Part shown: positions 22,295 through 30,640 of the stretch, piece after piece
How positions within the stretch are numbered: position 1 is the first letter of the stretch
Layout: each line of letters opens with the position of its first letter
Source: CAYLMM01 sp964384825
Lineage (GTDB): Bacteria > Krumholzibacteriota > Krumholzibacteriia > LZORAL124-64-63
DNA length: 31,526 nucleotides
Assembly (NCBI GenBank): GCA_964384825.1
Contig: CAYLMM010000033.1
Location: 1 to 31,526, forward strand
Reading direction: 5' to 3'
Program-made: the position numbers and the translations under genes
The notes under the pieces: model-generated
The model's input: the letters and a program-made list of their open reading frames with translations, nothing else
Database searches by the model: none
Told to the model about the DNA's origin: nothing

Positions 22295-23947
22295 TCACGC
22301 GCTGAGACGTCGTCTCAGCCATAGCCGGCGGTTCATCTCGCCGAGCACCTCGATGGGCGACACCCATTCGCCGTCGCCGAGACGCGTCAACAGCGCCCGG
22401 CGGCGGATCCGGGCCCTCAGGGGCTCCGGGGCGGCGTCGCCCAGCAGGGCGGCGAGGAATTCATGAGCCGACAGGCCGGCCAGGCCGGATTCCCGTCGGA
22501 GCGAAAAATGTACGGTCGCGGCGCCGTCCTCGGCCGCCGCTACTTCGAGCATCCGATCGGCCAGCAGCGGCCGTGCGTCCACCTCGACGTCTCCCTTGGG
22601 ACGCCGGCGCGTCACGGTCCACGCGTCCGCAGCCAGGAAGGCGGCGACGCGTTCGTTCAGCAGGCCGGTTTCGGGTCCGCCGTCGGCCGGGGCGGGCAAC
22701 TGCGCGACATGGTCCATGCGCAGCGGTCCCTTCTCCACGGCGGGCGGCGGCAGGGGGCCGGCCAGTTCGGCGCGCAGGATCTCGACGCCTGCGGGCAACT
22801 GCGGGGCGAGCATCTCGACCCAGTCCGGCTCCATTCCGGTGAATGCGATGTCCATCGGCTCCCGCTCTCCGACCACTCCCACCGGAAGGGGCGGACCGAA
22901 TCTGAGCAGGGGATGGGGATGGAAGCCCTGGCTGTAGGCGATCGGCAGACCCGACCGGCGCAGGGCCATCTGCAGCAGGCGCTGGAAATCGAGATGCCCG
23001 AGGAAGCAGGCGTCGCCTTCCTTGCGGAATTCGGCACGATACCAGCACCGTTCGGAAGCCCGCCGGCGCCACTCGGTCCAGCGGCGCAGTTCGCGATCCG
23101 GATCATCCGGATCCGCGTTGCGGGGGTCGAAATCGATCGTCGCGGCGGACTCCGTCTCGACGGAACCCTCCGGCCGCGGCGGCGAGGCGTCCGGAACCGA
23201 AACGTGACCGGGAACGCCGTCGCAGCCGCCGCATGCGCCGCAGCCGCCCTCGAGACGGCAATCCTCGGTTGTCTCTCCGGACAGGGCGCGCTCCCATTCG
23301 GAACGCAGGAACTCCCGGTCCACGCGGGCCCGGACGCCGTCCCAGGGCAGGGGCGCTTCCGGATCGCGGGGATTCAGGTATTCGGCGGGATCCACGCCCT
23401 CGTCGGCGAAGGCCCGTTCCCACCGGGAGACGTCGAACCATTCGGTCCAGCCGTCGAAACGCGCGCCGGCCTCCCAGGCCCGGCGCACCACCGGGGCCAG
23501 GCGCTCGTCGCCGAGGCCCAGCACGGCTTCCAGGACCGAAACTTCCGGATCGCGCAGGCCGACCTTGACCTTCAACGGCCGCAGCCGTCTGCGCAACCAT
23601 TCGTTGCGCCGCTCGATCTCGGCGCGGGGAATCGGGCCGGCCCACGGGAAAGGCGTGTGGGCCTTGGGTGAGAACGGCGAGATCGAGACGTTGACCTGGC
23701 TTCCCCCGCGCGGCGCCGCACGCACGACCTTCGCCACCAGGTCGACCAGGCCCTCGAGATCCTCGCCGGTCTCGGTGGGCAATCCGATCATGAAGTACAG
23801 CTTGACCTTGTTGGCCCCGACGGCGAAGGCCCGCCGGACGCTGCGCAGCAGATCCTCTTCGGTGATGTTCTTGTTCACGACGTCCCGCAGCCGCGCGGTG
23901 CCGGCCTCGGGCGCGAAGGTGAACGAGCCGGGTCGCTCGCGGCCCAC
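22295..23947 (-). CDS. C-terminal piece of the broken radical SAM/DUF2344 gene
   Basis: Up to 550 residues in the same reading frame as the upstream piece, separated from it only by a TAA codon at 23963-23965. The first ~120 residues complete the radical SAM barrel: SFTFAPEAGTARLRDVVNKN, ITEEDLL, then KVKLYFMIGLPTETGEDLEG and the NVSISPFSPKAHTPFPW segment. A Cys-rich stretch CRLEGGCGACGGCDG near residue 230 follows, and the last ~220 residues are the DUF2344 domain (YRAEFRKEGDACFLGHLDF, then GFHPHPLLRFGPPLPVG). The listed start is a GTG with no good ribosome site, so separate translation is doubtful. The upstream bases between the TAA and this GTG would encode EIYGQ, which fits the family. 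Stop is 24 bp before rng. Confidence 0.72.
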   Translation of the reverse strand: MGRERPGSFTFAPEAGTARLRDVVNKNITEEDLLRSVRRAFAVGANKVKLYFMIGLPTETGEDLEGLVDLVAKVVRAAPRGGSQVNVSISPFSPKAHTPFPWAGPIPRAEIERRNEWLRRRLRPLKVKVGLRDPEVSVLEAVLGLGDERLAPVVRRAWEAGARFDGWTEWFDVSRWERAFADEGVDPAEYLNPRDPEAPLPWDGVRARVDREFLRSEWERALSGETTEDCRLEGGCGACGGCDGVPGHVSVPDASPPRPEGSVETESAATIDFDPRNADPDDPDRELRRWTEWRRRASERCWYRAEFRKEGDACFLGHLDFQRLLQMALRRSGLPIAYSQGFHPHPLLRFGPPLPVGVVGEREPMDIAFTGMEPDWVEMLAPQLPAGVEILRAELAGPLPPPAVEKGPLRMDHVAQLPAPADGGPETGLLNERVAAFLAADAWTVTRRRPKGDVEVDARPLLADRMLEVAAAEDGAATVHFSLRRESGLAGLSAHEFLAALLGDAAPEPLRARIRRRALLTRLGDGEWVSPIEVLGEMNRRLWLRRRLSA

Positions 23948-23962
23948 CTGCCCGTAGATCTC

Positions 23963-25009
23963 TTAATCCACGGCGTCGACCCGCAGGCTGGGCAGCTCCA
24001 GGTTGGTGTGCGTATCGACGAGAGCGGCCCGAATGCCCGCGGTCGCAGCCTTGAGCCCGCCGTAGTCGCCGGTCGAGAGCGAGAGCAGCGAAACCTCCGA
24101 CCAGCCCAGGTCGCGGACGCCGGCGACCGCCGCGTCCACGACGCCCCGGACGCTGCGCTCGCGCACCGGCCGGGTCACCATCCCGGCCTGGCAGAAGCGG
24201 CAACCGCGGACGCAGCCCCGCATCACCTCGATGCTCAGCCGGTCGTGGACCGCCTCGATGTTCGGCACCAGGTTCGCCGGCGGCGGCATGGAATCCAGAT
24301 CGGCGACCGACCGGCCGAGGACGGTCCCGCCGTCCGCCGGGGGCCAGAAACCCTCGACGCCGCGGACCGCGGCCAGGCGCGCGTCGCGATCGGCCCCGGC
24401 GCCGGCCCGGCGCAGGGCCTCGACCATCTCGGCCACCGCGTCCTCGCCGTCGCCGATGCAGAAGGCGTCCAGGAAAGCCGCCATCACCGAGGGGTTGGCC
24501 GCGCAGTGCCCGCCGCCGACCAGCAGGGGATCGCCGGGCCCGCGGTCGCCGGCCGCGATCGCCAGACCGGCCAGGTCGATCATCTCCAGGACGTTGGTGT
24601 AGCCCAGCTCGTAGCCCAGCGAAAATCCGACGACGTCGAAATCGGCCGCCGGGCGAAAGGACTGCAGGCCGTACAGGGGCACGCCCTCGCCGCGCATGGC
24701 GTCGGCCATGTCGGGCCAGGGAGCGAAGGCGATGTCGGCGAAGACGCCCGGCAGGGAGTTCAGGCGGGCGTAGAGGACCCGCAGGCCGGTGTTGGAGATG
24801 CCGATCTCGTAGACGTCGGGGAAAGCCAGCAGGACGTGGATGTCGTCGGGTTCCCAAGGACGGCGCACCGCTCCGAGCTCGCCCCCGACATAGCGCGCGG
24901 GGCGGCCGACCAGCGGCAGGATGCGGTCGTTCAGGACCGTTCTCAGCCGTTCGGTTCGGGCGAGGGCGGCGTCGGGGCCTTCATGCCGCCCCGGCTCGCG
25001 TCCATCCAC
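23963..25009 (-). CDS. N-terminal piece of the broken TIGR03960-type radical SAM gene
   Basis: A 348-residue piece of a B12-binding-like/radical SAM protein of the TIGR03960 kind, ending at an in-frame TAA. It has the N-terminal family features RPARYVGGELGAVRRPWEP, LAFPDVYEIGISNTGLRVLY, LYGLQSFRPAADFDVVGFSL, GYELGYTNVLEMIDLAGL and PLLVGGGHCAANPSVMAAF, then the radical SAM cluster motif CVRGCRFCQAG (CxxxCxxC). It stops at LELPSLRVDAVD, in the middle of the barrel, so on its own it should not be functional. Start: GTG at 25009, four bases after TAGAGG and 16 bp after the purF stop. With the TAA read through, the full protein would be about 904 residues, normal for the TIGR03960-DUF2344 fusion. 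Function of the family is not established. Confidence 0.78.
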   Translation of the reverse strand: MDGREPGRHEGPDAALARTERLRTVLNDRILPLVGRPARYVGGELGAVRRPWEPDDIHVLLAFPDVYEIGISNTGLRVLYARLNSLPGVFADIAFAPWPDMADAMRGEGVPLYGLQSFRPAADFDVVGFSLGYELGYTNVLEMIDLAGLAIAAGDRGPGDPLLVGGGHCAANPSVMAAFLDAFCIGDGEDAVAEMVEALRRAGAGADRDARLAAVRGVEGFWPPADGGTVLGRSVADLDSMPPPANLVPNIEAVHDRLSIEVMRGCVRGCRFCQAGMVTRPVRERSVRGVVDAAVAGVRDLGWSEVSLLSLSTGDYGGLKAATAGIRAALVDTHTNLELPSLRVDAVD

Positions 25010-25025
25010 AGGGCCTCTATTCCGA

Positions 25026-26477
25026 TCACGATCGGGGTTCTTTCGCCACCGGGGCGCCCACACCCGGAATGTCGACCCCGCGATCGAAGATCTCCTTGAT
25101 CGCCTGCGGCTCATGCGCCACCGGGTAGTCGCCGGTGAAGCAGGCCGTGCAATAGTTCTCAGGCGCGCCGGTGGCTTCGAGCAGACCGTCGCACGAGAGG
25201 TAGCGGAGGGAATCGACGCGCAGGTAGCGGGCGATCTCGTCCACCTCGTGGGTGGCCGCGATCAGGTCTTTCCGCACCGGGGTGTCGATTCCGTAGTAAC
25301 AGGGGTGCGTGATCGGCGGCGACGCGATCCGCAGGTGGACCTCGGCGGCCCCCGCGGCGCGCAGCAGCTGCACCAGCTTGCGCATGGTGGTGCCGCGGAC
25401 GATCGAGTCGTCGATCACGACCATCCGCTTGCCTTCCACGATCCGGCGCACCGGATTGAACTTGATGCGCACCGACATGTCGCGGACCTGCTGGGCCGGC
25501 GAGATGAAGGTGCGGCCGACGTAATGGTTCCGGATCAGAGCCAGTTCGAACGGCAGGCCCGTCTGCTGGGCAAAGCCGAGGGCCGCCGTGTTGCTGGAGT
25601 CCGGCACCGAACAGACGAAATCGGCGTCGACCGGGCTTTCCAGGCCCAGGATCCGCCCGCATTCGCGGCGGATCTCGTCGACGTGGGAGCCGAAGACGAT
25701 GCTGTCCGGACGCGAGAAATAGATGTGCTCGAAGACGCAGTGCCGCAGGCTGCCGTCGGAAATGATCCGGCGGTCCAGCTCCTCGCCTTCCAGGTTCAGC
25801 ACGAGCATCTCGCCCGCCTCGATCTCGCGTTCGTAGACGCCGCCGACGATGTCGAAGGCGCAACTCTCCGAGGCGACGAGCCGGCTTTCGCCCAGCCGTC
25901 CCAGGCAGAGGGGACGGAACCCGTTGGGGTCGCGGGCCGCGATCAGCCGGTCACGGGTCAGCACCACCAGGGAAAAGGCGCCCTGCACCTTGCGCAGGGT
26001 CTCGGAGACGGCGTCTTCCAGGGTCTCGGCGCGGCTGCGCGCGATCAGATGCAGGAAGACCTCGGAATCGCAGGTGGTGCTGAAGATGGATCCTTCCTTC
26101 TCCATCTCCCGGCGCAACGCATGGGCGTTGACCAGGTTGCCGTTGTGGGCCAGCGCGACCACGCCGCGATGGCAGGTCACCTGCAACGGCTGGGCGTTGG
26201 CCAGCTGGGAGGATCCGGTGGTGGAATAGCGGACGTGGCCGATGCTGGCCCGGCCTGGAATAGCCTTGAGGGTCGTATCCTGGAAGACGTCGGCGACAAG
26301 CCCCATCCCCCGGCGGGTCTTGACCGTATGGCCGTCGGCGACCGAGACGCCCGCGCTCTCCTGGCCGCGGTGCTGCAGGGCGTGCAGGGCCAGACCGGCG
26401 AGCTCGGCGGCCGCATCGCAGCTCACGATGCCGACCACGCCGCACTCTTCCTGCCAATGTCTCGATTCCAGGCCCAT
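25026..26477 (-). CDS. purF: Amidophosphoribosyltransferase
   Basis: A 483-residue enzyme that makes 5-phosphoribosylamine from PRPP and glutamine, the first committed step of purine synthesis. The start at 26477 leaves exactly 11 residues (ending QEE) before CGVVGI, so this is the propeptide-bearing form in which Cys12 becomes the N-terminal nucleophile, as in Bacillus subtilis. The glutaminase domain has HRGQESAG, GHVRYSTTG and AHNGNLVN; the PRPP site is RMVVIDDSIVRGTTMRKLV. Cysteines in SLRHCVFEH, THPCYYGID and NYCTACFTGDYP give the four ligands of the regulatory 4Fe-4S cluster. AGGAG lies three to four bases before the ATG. It follows the PurS-like gene by 56 bp. Confidence 0.96.
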   Translation of the reverse strand: MGLESRHWQEECGVVGIVSCDAAAELAGLALHALQHRGQESAGVSVADGHTVKTRRGMGLVADVFQDTTLKAIPGRASIGHVRYSTTGSSQLANAQPLQVTCHRGVVALAHNGNLVNAHALRREMEKEGSIFSTTCDSEVFLHLIARSRAETLEDAVSETLRKVQGAFSLVVLTRDRLIAARDPNGFRPLCLGRLGESRLVASESCAFDIVGGVYEREIEAGEMLVLNLEGEELDRRIISDGSLRHCVFEHIYFSRPDSIVFGSHVDEIRRECGRILGLESPVDADFVCSVPDSSNTAALGFAQQTGLPFELALIRNHYVGRTFISPAQQVRDMSVRIKFNPVRRIVEGKRMVVIDDSIVRGTTMRKLVQLLRAAGAAEVHLRIASPPITHPCYYGIDTPVRKDLIAATHEVDEIARYLRVDSLRYLSCDGLLEATGAPENYCTACFTGDYPVAHEPQAIKEIFDRGVDIPGVGAPVAKEPRS

Positions 26478-26533
26478 GGGCTCCTCGTCGGTCTCGTTGC
26501 CGGCCGTGTTTCCGGCCGCGGGCGATTCGATTC

Positions 26534-27130
26534 TCAGGCCGTCGCATCCTTCTGCGCGACGAGCCAGCCCTGCATGTGCGGGTTGACCAGCAATCCCTGC
26601 CGCGCGCCGCGGGCCTCGACCAGGCCGCGGGCCACCGTCTCGGCGTCGGGCGATCCTTCGGCCAGCACCAGCCGCCACAGAACGCCCGTCAGCGGCACGT
26701 TCGGCTCGGCGAGCGGATAGGCGCAGACATCGACCGCGACAGCGCCCTCGGGCGCCGGGCCGCCGAGCAGCCGATCATAGACCGATTCCGGCCCGGACGG
26801 CAGATCGGAAGCCAGCTCCTCGCCGGGCCAGCCGCTCGGCAAAGGCGCGCCGCGGCCTTCGCCGCCGTTCCAGGGCCCGGTCGCCTCGGGCAGCTCGAAG
26901 TGGGCATAATGATGCTTGTTGGGGTTGTAGAACCTCCCCACGCCCAGCATCCTGGTCACCGTTTCGGGAGCCGCCTTTTCGGGATCCCGCCAGAAGGTGT
27001 GGATCTCCGCCCGGCGCAGCGAGATCAGGCGGTCGCCTCCATCGAGACGATCGCGGATCACCCGCGCAGCCGTTTCGGCATGCAGATCGACGCCCTTGTG
27101 GCACGTCAACAGTGTACATTGAATGATCAT
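26534..27130 (-). CDS. Unrecognised purine-operon protein, possibly a divergent PurS
   Basis: A 198-residue soluble protein between purL-purQ and purF. I do not firmly recognise it. The N-terminal ~50 residues (MIIQCTLLTCHKGVDLHAET, helix AARVIRDRL, strand ISLRRAEIHTFW) follow the strand-helix-strand layout of PurS. The C-terminal ~45 residues end in helix DAETVARGLVEARGA followed by RQGLLVNPHMQGWLVA, close to the LLaNPvIedY ending characteristic of PurS. Between them is an insertion of about 100 residues (LGVGRFYNPNKHHYAHFEL, Gly/Pro-rich loops, AVDVCAYPLAEPNVPLTG). The neighbouring PurL is the small type, which needs PurS, and no other PurS is seen. Start: ATG at 27130 with GGAGG six bases upstream. 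The function is an inference from shape and location. Confidence 0.6.
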   Translation of the reverse strand: MIIQCTLLTCHKGVDLHAETAARVIRDRLDGGDRLISLRRAEIHTFWRDPEKAAPETVTRMLGVGRFYNPNKHHYAHFELPEATGPWNGGEGRGAPLPSGWPGEELASDLPSGPESVYDRLLGGPAPEGAVAVDVCAYPLAEPNVPLTGVLWRLVLAEGSPDAETVARGLVEARGARQGLLVNPHMQGWLVAQKDATA

Positions 27131-27189
27131 CCATCGCCTCCGGTATGGCAAGGACGGGTCGCAGCCTTCCCGCCGCCAACCTCAAATCA

Positions 27190-30100
27190 TCAGCAGAGTT
27201 CCACCAGACGACGCAGGAACGGCAGCCCCGGCCCGGCCCCCTTCAGGGCGCGCGGATCGCCGGCGGCCCCGCGCCGCGCCGAGCCCCAGCGATGGGGCAG
27301 GTCCTCGGGCACCTGGAACAGCCACGCCGCCCGTTCGGGATGAGGCATCATCGCCAGCACGTTCCCCTGCGGATTGGTCAGGGCGGCCGCCGCCAGCAGC
27401 GACCCGTTGGGATTGCCGGGGCCCTCGCCCTCCGGACCGGATCCGGCGTAGCGCAACGCCACCAGCCCCCGGTCGCGCAGCGAGGCGAAGAAGGCCGGAT
27501 CCTCGTGGGTGAAACGCCCCTCGGCGTGGGCGATGGGCACCGGGATGGTGGCGGCGGCGCCCTCGAGGAAGCCGCAGCGGTTGCCCGGCACCGGCTCGAG
27601 CACGACCCAGCGCGAGAAATAGCCGCGGCGTCCCGGCTGGCGGTTCGGCGCCAGCGCGACCTCGACCGCCCCGGGTTCGCAGCCGGGCACCAGGCCAGCC
27701 TCGACCAGGACCTGGCAGCCGTTGCAGATGCCCAGGATCGGCTTGCCGGCCGCGGCGGCCTGTTGCAGGGCGCCGATCAGGGGATCCTTGGCGGCGACCG
27801 CTCCGGCGCGGACGCGATCCTGATAGGAGAAGCCGCCGGGCACGAGGAATCCGGCGAAGGATTCCAGTTCGGACGCATCGCGAGTCCAGCGGAAGATCTC
27901 CGGCGAGCCGCCGGCCGCGGCCACGGCCCGGGCCGACTCCTCCTCGCAGTTCATGCCCGGCATCTGCAGCACGGCGATCCGCGGACCGCCGCCGGCCGCC
28001 GCAACGGGCGCGCCCGCGATTCCGGGGGCGATGGCCGGGGAATCGGCGTCCTCGGCGCCGGGGGCGGGCAGCCGCCGATCGGCCGGATCTGGCAGGTCGC
28101 GGGTCGCGATCACCCGGGTCAGGCCCTCGCGCCAGGACAGTTCCAGTTCGTCCAGCTGCGGCGCCGCCACTTCGGCGCCGGAACCGTCGTAGAGCGCGAT
28201 CGCGTCGATGTCAGAGACCACCCCGAGCCGGGCCCACTCGCAGCCGGCTGCGCCGAGCGCGGCTTCGGCGGCCTCGGCGTCGTCCTCGCCGACCGCGATC
28301 ACGAAACCGCCCCGCTCGCCGAAGAGGAATTCCCGCGGGGTCAGATGCTCGCAGCATTCGGGCATGACGATCTCGGCGCCCAGCGCTCGCTGGCCGGCCA
28401 GCCCCAGGGCCATCTCGGCCAGGCAGACGGCCAGACCGCCGTCGCTGATGTCGTGGGCGGCCCGCACCAGACCCTTCTCGACCAGGCCGCAGACCGCGTC
28501 GATCTCCAGCCGCGCGGCGGCCGGATCGGCCGGCGGCACGGCCTCCGATCCGGCGGCCATGCCGGCCTCGCGGTAGAGCGAGGCGCCCAGCGCGTCGGTC
28601 GGCAAGCCGATCAGGTAGAGCCGGTCGCCCTCATCCTTGAAGTGCATGCTGCGGCTGCGGGAGATGTCGGCCACGTTGCCCACGCAGGCCACGATCGGCG
28701 ACGGAGCCACCGAGCGGCCCGAGGCGCTCTGGTTGTAGAACGAGACGTTGCCCGACACCACCGGCAGCGGTTCGTCGCCGCGGGCGTGCAGCGTCAGGGC
28801 CCGGCAGGCCTCGCCGACGCCGCGGACCGCCTCGCGGAACTGGCGAAAGACCTCGGGCACCTCGGGGTTGCCGAAGTTCAGGCAGTCGGTCACCGCGGCG
28901 GGCCGGCCGCCCACGCAGGCCACGTTGCGGGCGGATTCGACGACCGCGCGCACGCCGGCCTCGTAGGGATCGGCCAGACCGACCAGCGGGTTGCCGTCGG
29001 CGGCCACGGCCACGCCGATCTGCGATCCCGGCACCGGCGCCACCACGCCCGCGTCGGCCTCGCCCGGCCGCAGGACGGTGCAGCCCCGGACCTCGGGATC
29101 GTAATGGCGGAACAGATGCTCGCGCGAGGCGGTGTTGACGTGCCCCATCAGCCGGATCCATTCGTCGGCGATCCCGGCCGCGGGCGCCTCGGCGGGCTTG
29201 GGCTTCGCCGCGGGAGCCGCGGGCGCCGGAGCCTCTTCGCGCTGGTAGCGCACGCCGCAGGTGACCGTCTCGACCGGCGCCTCGCTCAGGATGCGGTCGC
29301 CGAAGCGCAGGCGATACGTCCGCTCGGTCGTCACGGTGCCGATGTGGCTGGCGCAGGCGCCCTCGTAGAGGGTCGGCAGGGCGAAATCCTCGTTGTAGAT
29401 CTTCAGGACCGTCGCGGTGAACCGCGCCGGAACGGCCAGGCCGTAGCGCTCCTGGGTCTCGCTGCAGGCCACCACCCGGGCCGGCACGTCGGGCACCGCG
29501 TGCACCCTGGCCAGGTCCACGTCGCAGCCGAAGCCGCCGGCGTCGGCCAGCTCGCTGGTCACGCAGCTCACGCCGCCCGCGCCCAGATCCTTGAACCCCA
29601 CCACGATGCCCTCTTCCCGGGCCCGGCGCAGGACTTCCTTGTTAGCGACCGTCAGCACGCGCTTCAGGAAGGGATCGGGCACCTGGACGCTGCCCCGGTT
29701 CTCGGTCGCGGCCTCGGCGTCGAGCGTGGCGCTGGCGAAGGCCGCGCCGCCCATGCCGCTCCAGTCGGTGGGCTTGCCCACCAGGATCAGGTCGTAGGGT
29801 TCTTCCGCGGCCCGCGGCGGCACCGCGGAATGGGTGATGTGATCGACAGGCACCAAGCCCACGGCCACGACGTTCACCAGGCAGTTCTCGTCGAAGGAAG
29901 GATGGAAATACACGTCGCCGCCGAGATTCGGCACGCCCAGGGCGTTGCCGTATTCCCAGATCCCGTTGACAACCTCGCGGGCGATGTCGACGCGGTGGGC
30001 GGCCCCATCCCCCTCGGGCCAGCCGAAACGCAGCGGGTCGAGGGTGCCGATGACCTCGGCGCCCATGCAGTAGACGTCGCGTACGATGCCGCCGATGCCG

Positions 30101-30483
30101 GTGGCCGCGCCCTCCACGGGCATGACCTGGCTGGGATGGTTATGGCTCTCGTGGGCGATGACCACGCCGTAGCGCACCCCGTCGACGGTGCCGAAATCGA
30201 CGATCCCCGCGTCCTCGACCGGGCCGACGATCACGTTGCTGCCGGTCGTGGGCAGGAATTCCTTCAGGGAGGGCCGGCTGCTCTTGTACGAGCAGTGCTC
30301 GCTCCACATGGTGTCGAAGAGGGTCAATTCGGTCAGGGTAGGCGGGCGTTTCAGCAGCTCCTGGACCCGGCGGGCCTCGTCCAGGGAAAGGGTCAGGCCG
30401 TGATCGCGCAAATACCCCTGCAACTCGCCGCCGTCGGTCTCGAGGACATCGACGCGGTCGAAACTCTCGTCGTGGAAGGCCAC
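27190..30483 (-). CDS. purL: Phosphoribosylformylglycinamidine synthase: small-type PurL fused to PurQ
   Basis: A 1097-residue enzyme for the ATP- and glutamine-dependent step from FGAR to FGAM. Residues 1 to about 800 are a small-type PurL (not the E. coli long type): TMWSEHCSYKSSRPSLKEFL, IAHESHNHPSQVMPVEGAAT, GIGGIVRDVYCMGAE and GFKDLGAGGVSC, with an Ala/Pro/Lys-rich linker (EEAPAPAAPAAKPKPAEAP) between its two halves, and AAHDISDGGLAVCLAEMALG. A second linker leads to a PurQ glutaminase: IAVLQMPGMNCEEES, FLVPGGFSYQDRVRAG, nucleophile in ILGICNGCQVL, AHAEGRF and MMPHPERA. Start: GTG at 30483 with GGGAG six bases upstream; an ATG at 30549 lies at or before the predicted transcription start. 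No PurS domain is included. Confidence 0.93.
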   Translation of the reverse strand: MAFHDESFDRVDVLETDGGELQGYLRDHGLTLSLDEARRVQELLKRPPTLTELTLFDTMWSEHCSYKSSRPSLKEFLPTTGSNVIVGPVEDAGIVDFGTVDGVRYGVVIAHESHNHPSQVMPVEGAATGIGGIVRDVYCMGAEVIGTLDPLRFGWPEGDGAAHRVDIAREVVNGIWEYGNALGVPNLGGDVYFHPSFDENCLVNVVAVGLVPVDHITHSAVPPRAAEEPYDLILVGKPTDWSGMGGAAFASATLDAEAATENRGSVQVPDPFLKRVLTVANKEVLRRAREEGIVVGFKDLGAGGVSCVTSELADAGGFGCDVDLARVHAVPDVPARVVACSETQERYGLAVPARFTATVLKIYNEDFALPTLYEGACASHIGTVTTERTYRLRFGDRILSEAPVETVTCGVRYQREEAPAPAAPAAKPKPAEAPAAGIADEWIRLMGHVNTASREHLFRHYDPEVRGCTVLRPGEADAGVVAPVPGSQIGVAVAADGNPLVGLADPYEAGVRAVVESARNVACVGGRPAAVTDCLNFGNPEVPEVFRQFREAVRGVGEACRALTLHARGDEPLPVVSGNVSFYNQSASGRSVAPSPIVACVGNVADISRSRSMHFKDEGDRLYLIGLPTDALGASLYREAGMAAGSEAVPPADPAAARLEIDAVCGLVEKGLVRAAHDISDGGLAVCLAEMALGLAGQRALGAEIVMPECCEHLTPREFLFGERGGFVIAVGEDDAEAAEAALGAAGCEWARLGVVSDIDAIALYDGSGAEVAAPQLDELELSWREGLTRVIATRDLPDPADRRLPAPGAEDADSPAIAPGIAGAPVAAAGGGPRIAVLQMPGMNCEEESARAVAAAGGSPEIFRWTRDASELESFAGFLVPGGFSYQDRVRAGAVAAKDPLIGALQQAAAAGKPILGICNGCQVLVEAGLVPGCEPGAVEVALAPNRQPGRRGYFSRWVVLEPVPGNRCGFLEGAAATIPVPIAHAEGRFTHEDPAFFASLRDRGLVALRYAGSGPEGEGPGNPNGSLLAAAALTNPQGNVLAMMPHPERAAWLFQVPEDLPHRWGSARRGAAGDPRALKGAGPGLPFLRRLVELC

Positions 30484-30547
30484 GGGAATCTCCCTGGGAA
30501 ACGGGATCGCAATGCCGGCGGCGCCCTCCAGCCGGAGCGCCGCGCCC

Positions 30548-30575
30548 AATGTAGCAACTCATCGGAAAGAGGCAA
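30548..30575 (-). promoter_or_regulatory. Likely promoter of the purL-purF cluster
   Basis: Minus-strand TTGCCT (30570-30575) and TACATT (30548-30553) are separated by 16 bp; each matches 4 of 6 consensus bases. Transcription would begin near 30541, giving a leader of about 58 nt before the purL GTG. This supports GTG 30483 over an upstream ATG at 30549. Confidence 0.42.
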
Positions 30576-30607
30576 AGCCCCGAGTTGCCGAGATCGGAAA
30601 CCGGGGC
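30574..30607 (-). terminator. Weak hairpin after purB, possible terminator
   Basis: On the minus strand GCCCCG (30602-30607) pairs with CGGGGC (30577-30582) around an inner CCGA/TCGG hairpin, and the stem is followed by only three T residues. It is 34 bp after the purB stop and just upstream of the purL promoter candidate. The short T-run makes it a poor terminator, so purB-purL read-through is possible. Confidence 0.3.
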
Positions 30608-30640
30608 GGAACGTGCCTTTTCGGGGCTCCGCAAGAGACC

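Noticed and set aside
23940..23970. Frameshift between the two halves of the radical SAM gene
   Set aside because: Both halves are in the same frame; the only lesion is the TAA codon, so this is a nonsense codon and not an indel.
30484..30549. ATG at 30549 as the purL start
   Set aside because: It has no ribosome-binding site, encodes 22 residues unlike PurL, and lies at or before the predicted transcription start; GTG 30483 has GGGAG at proper distance.
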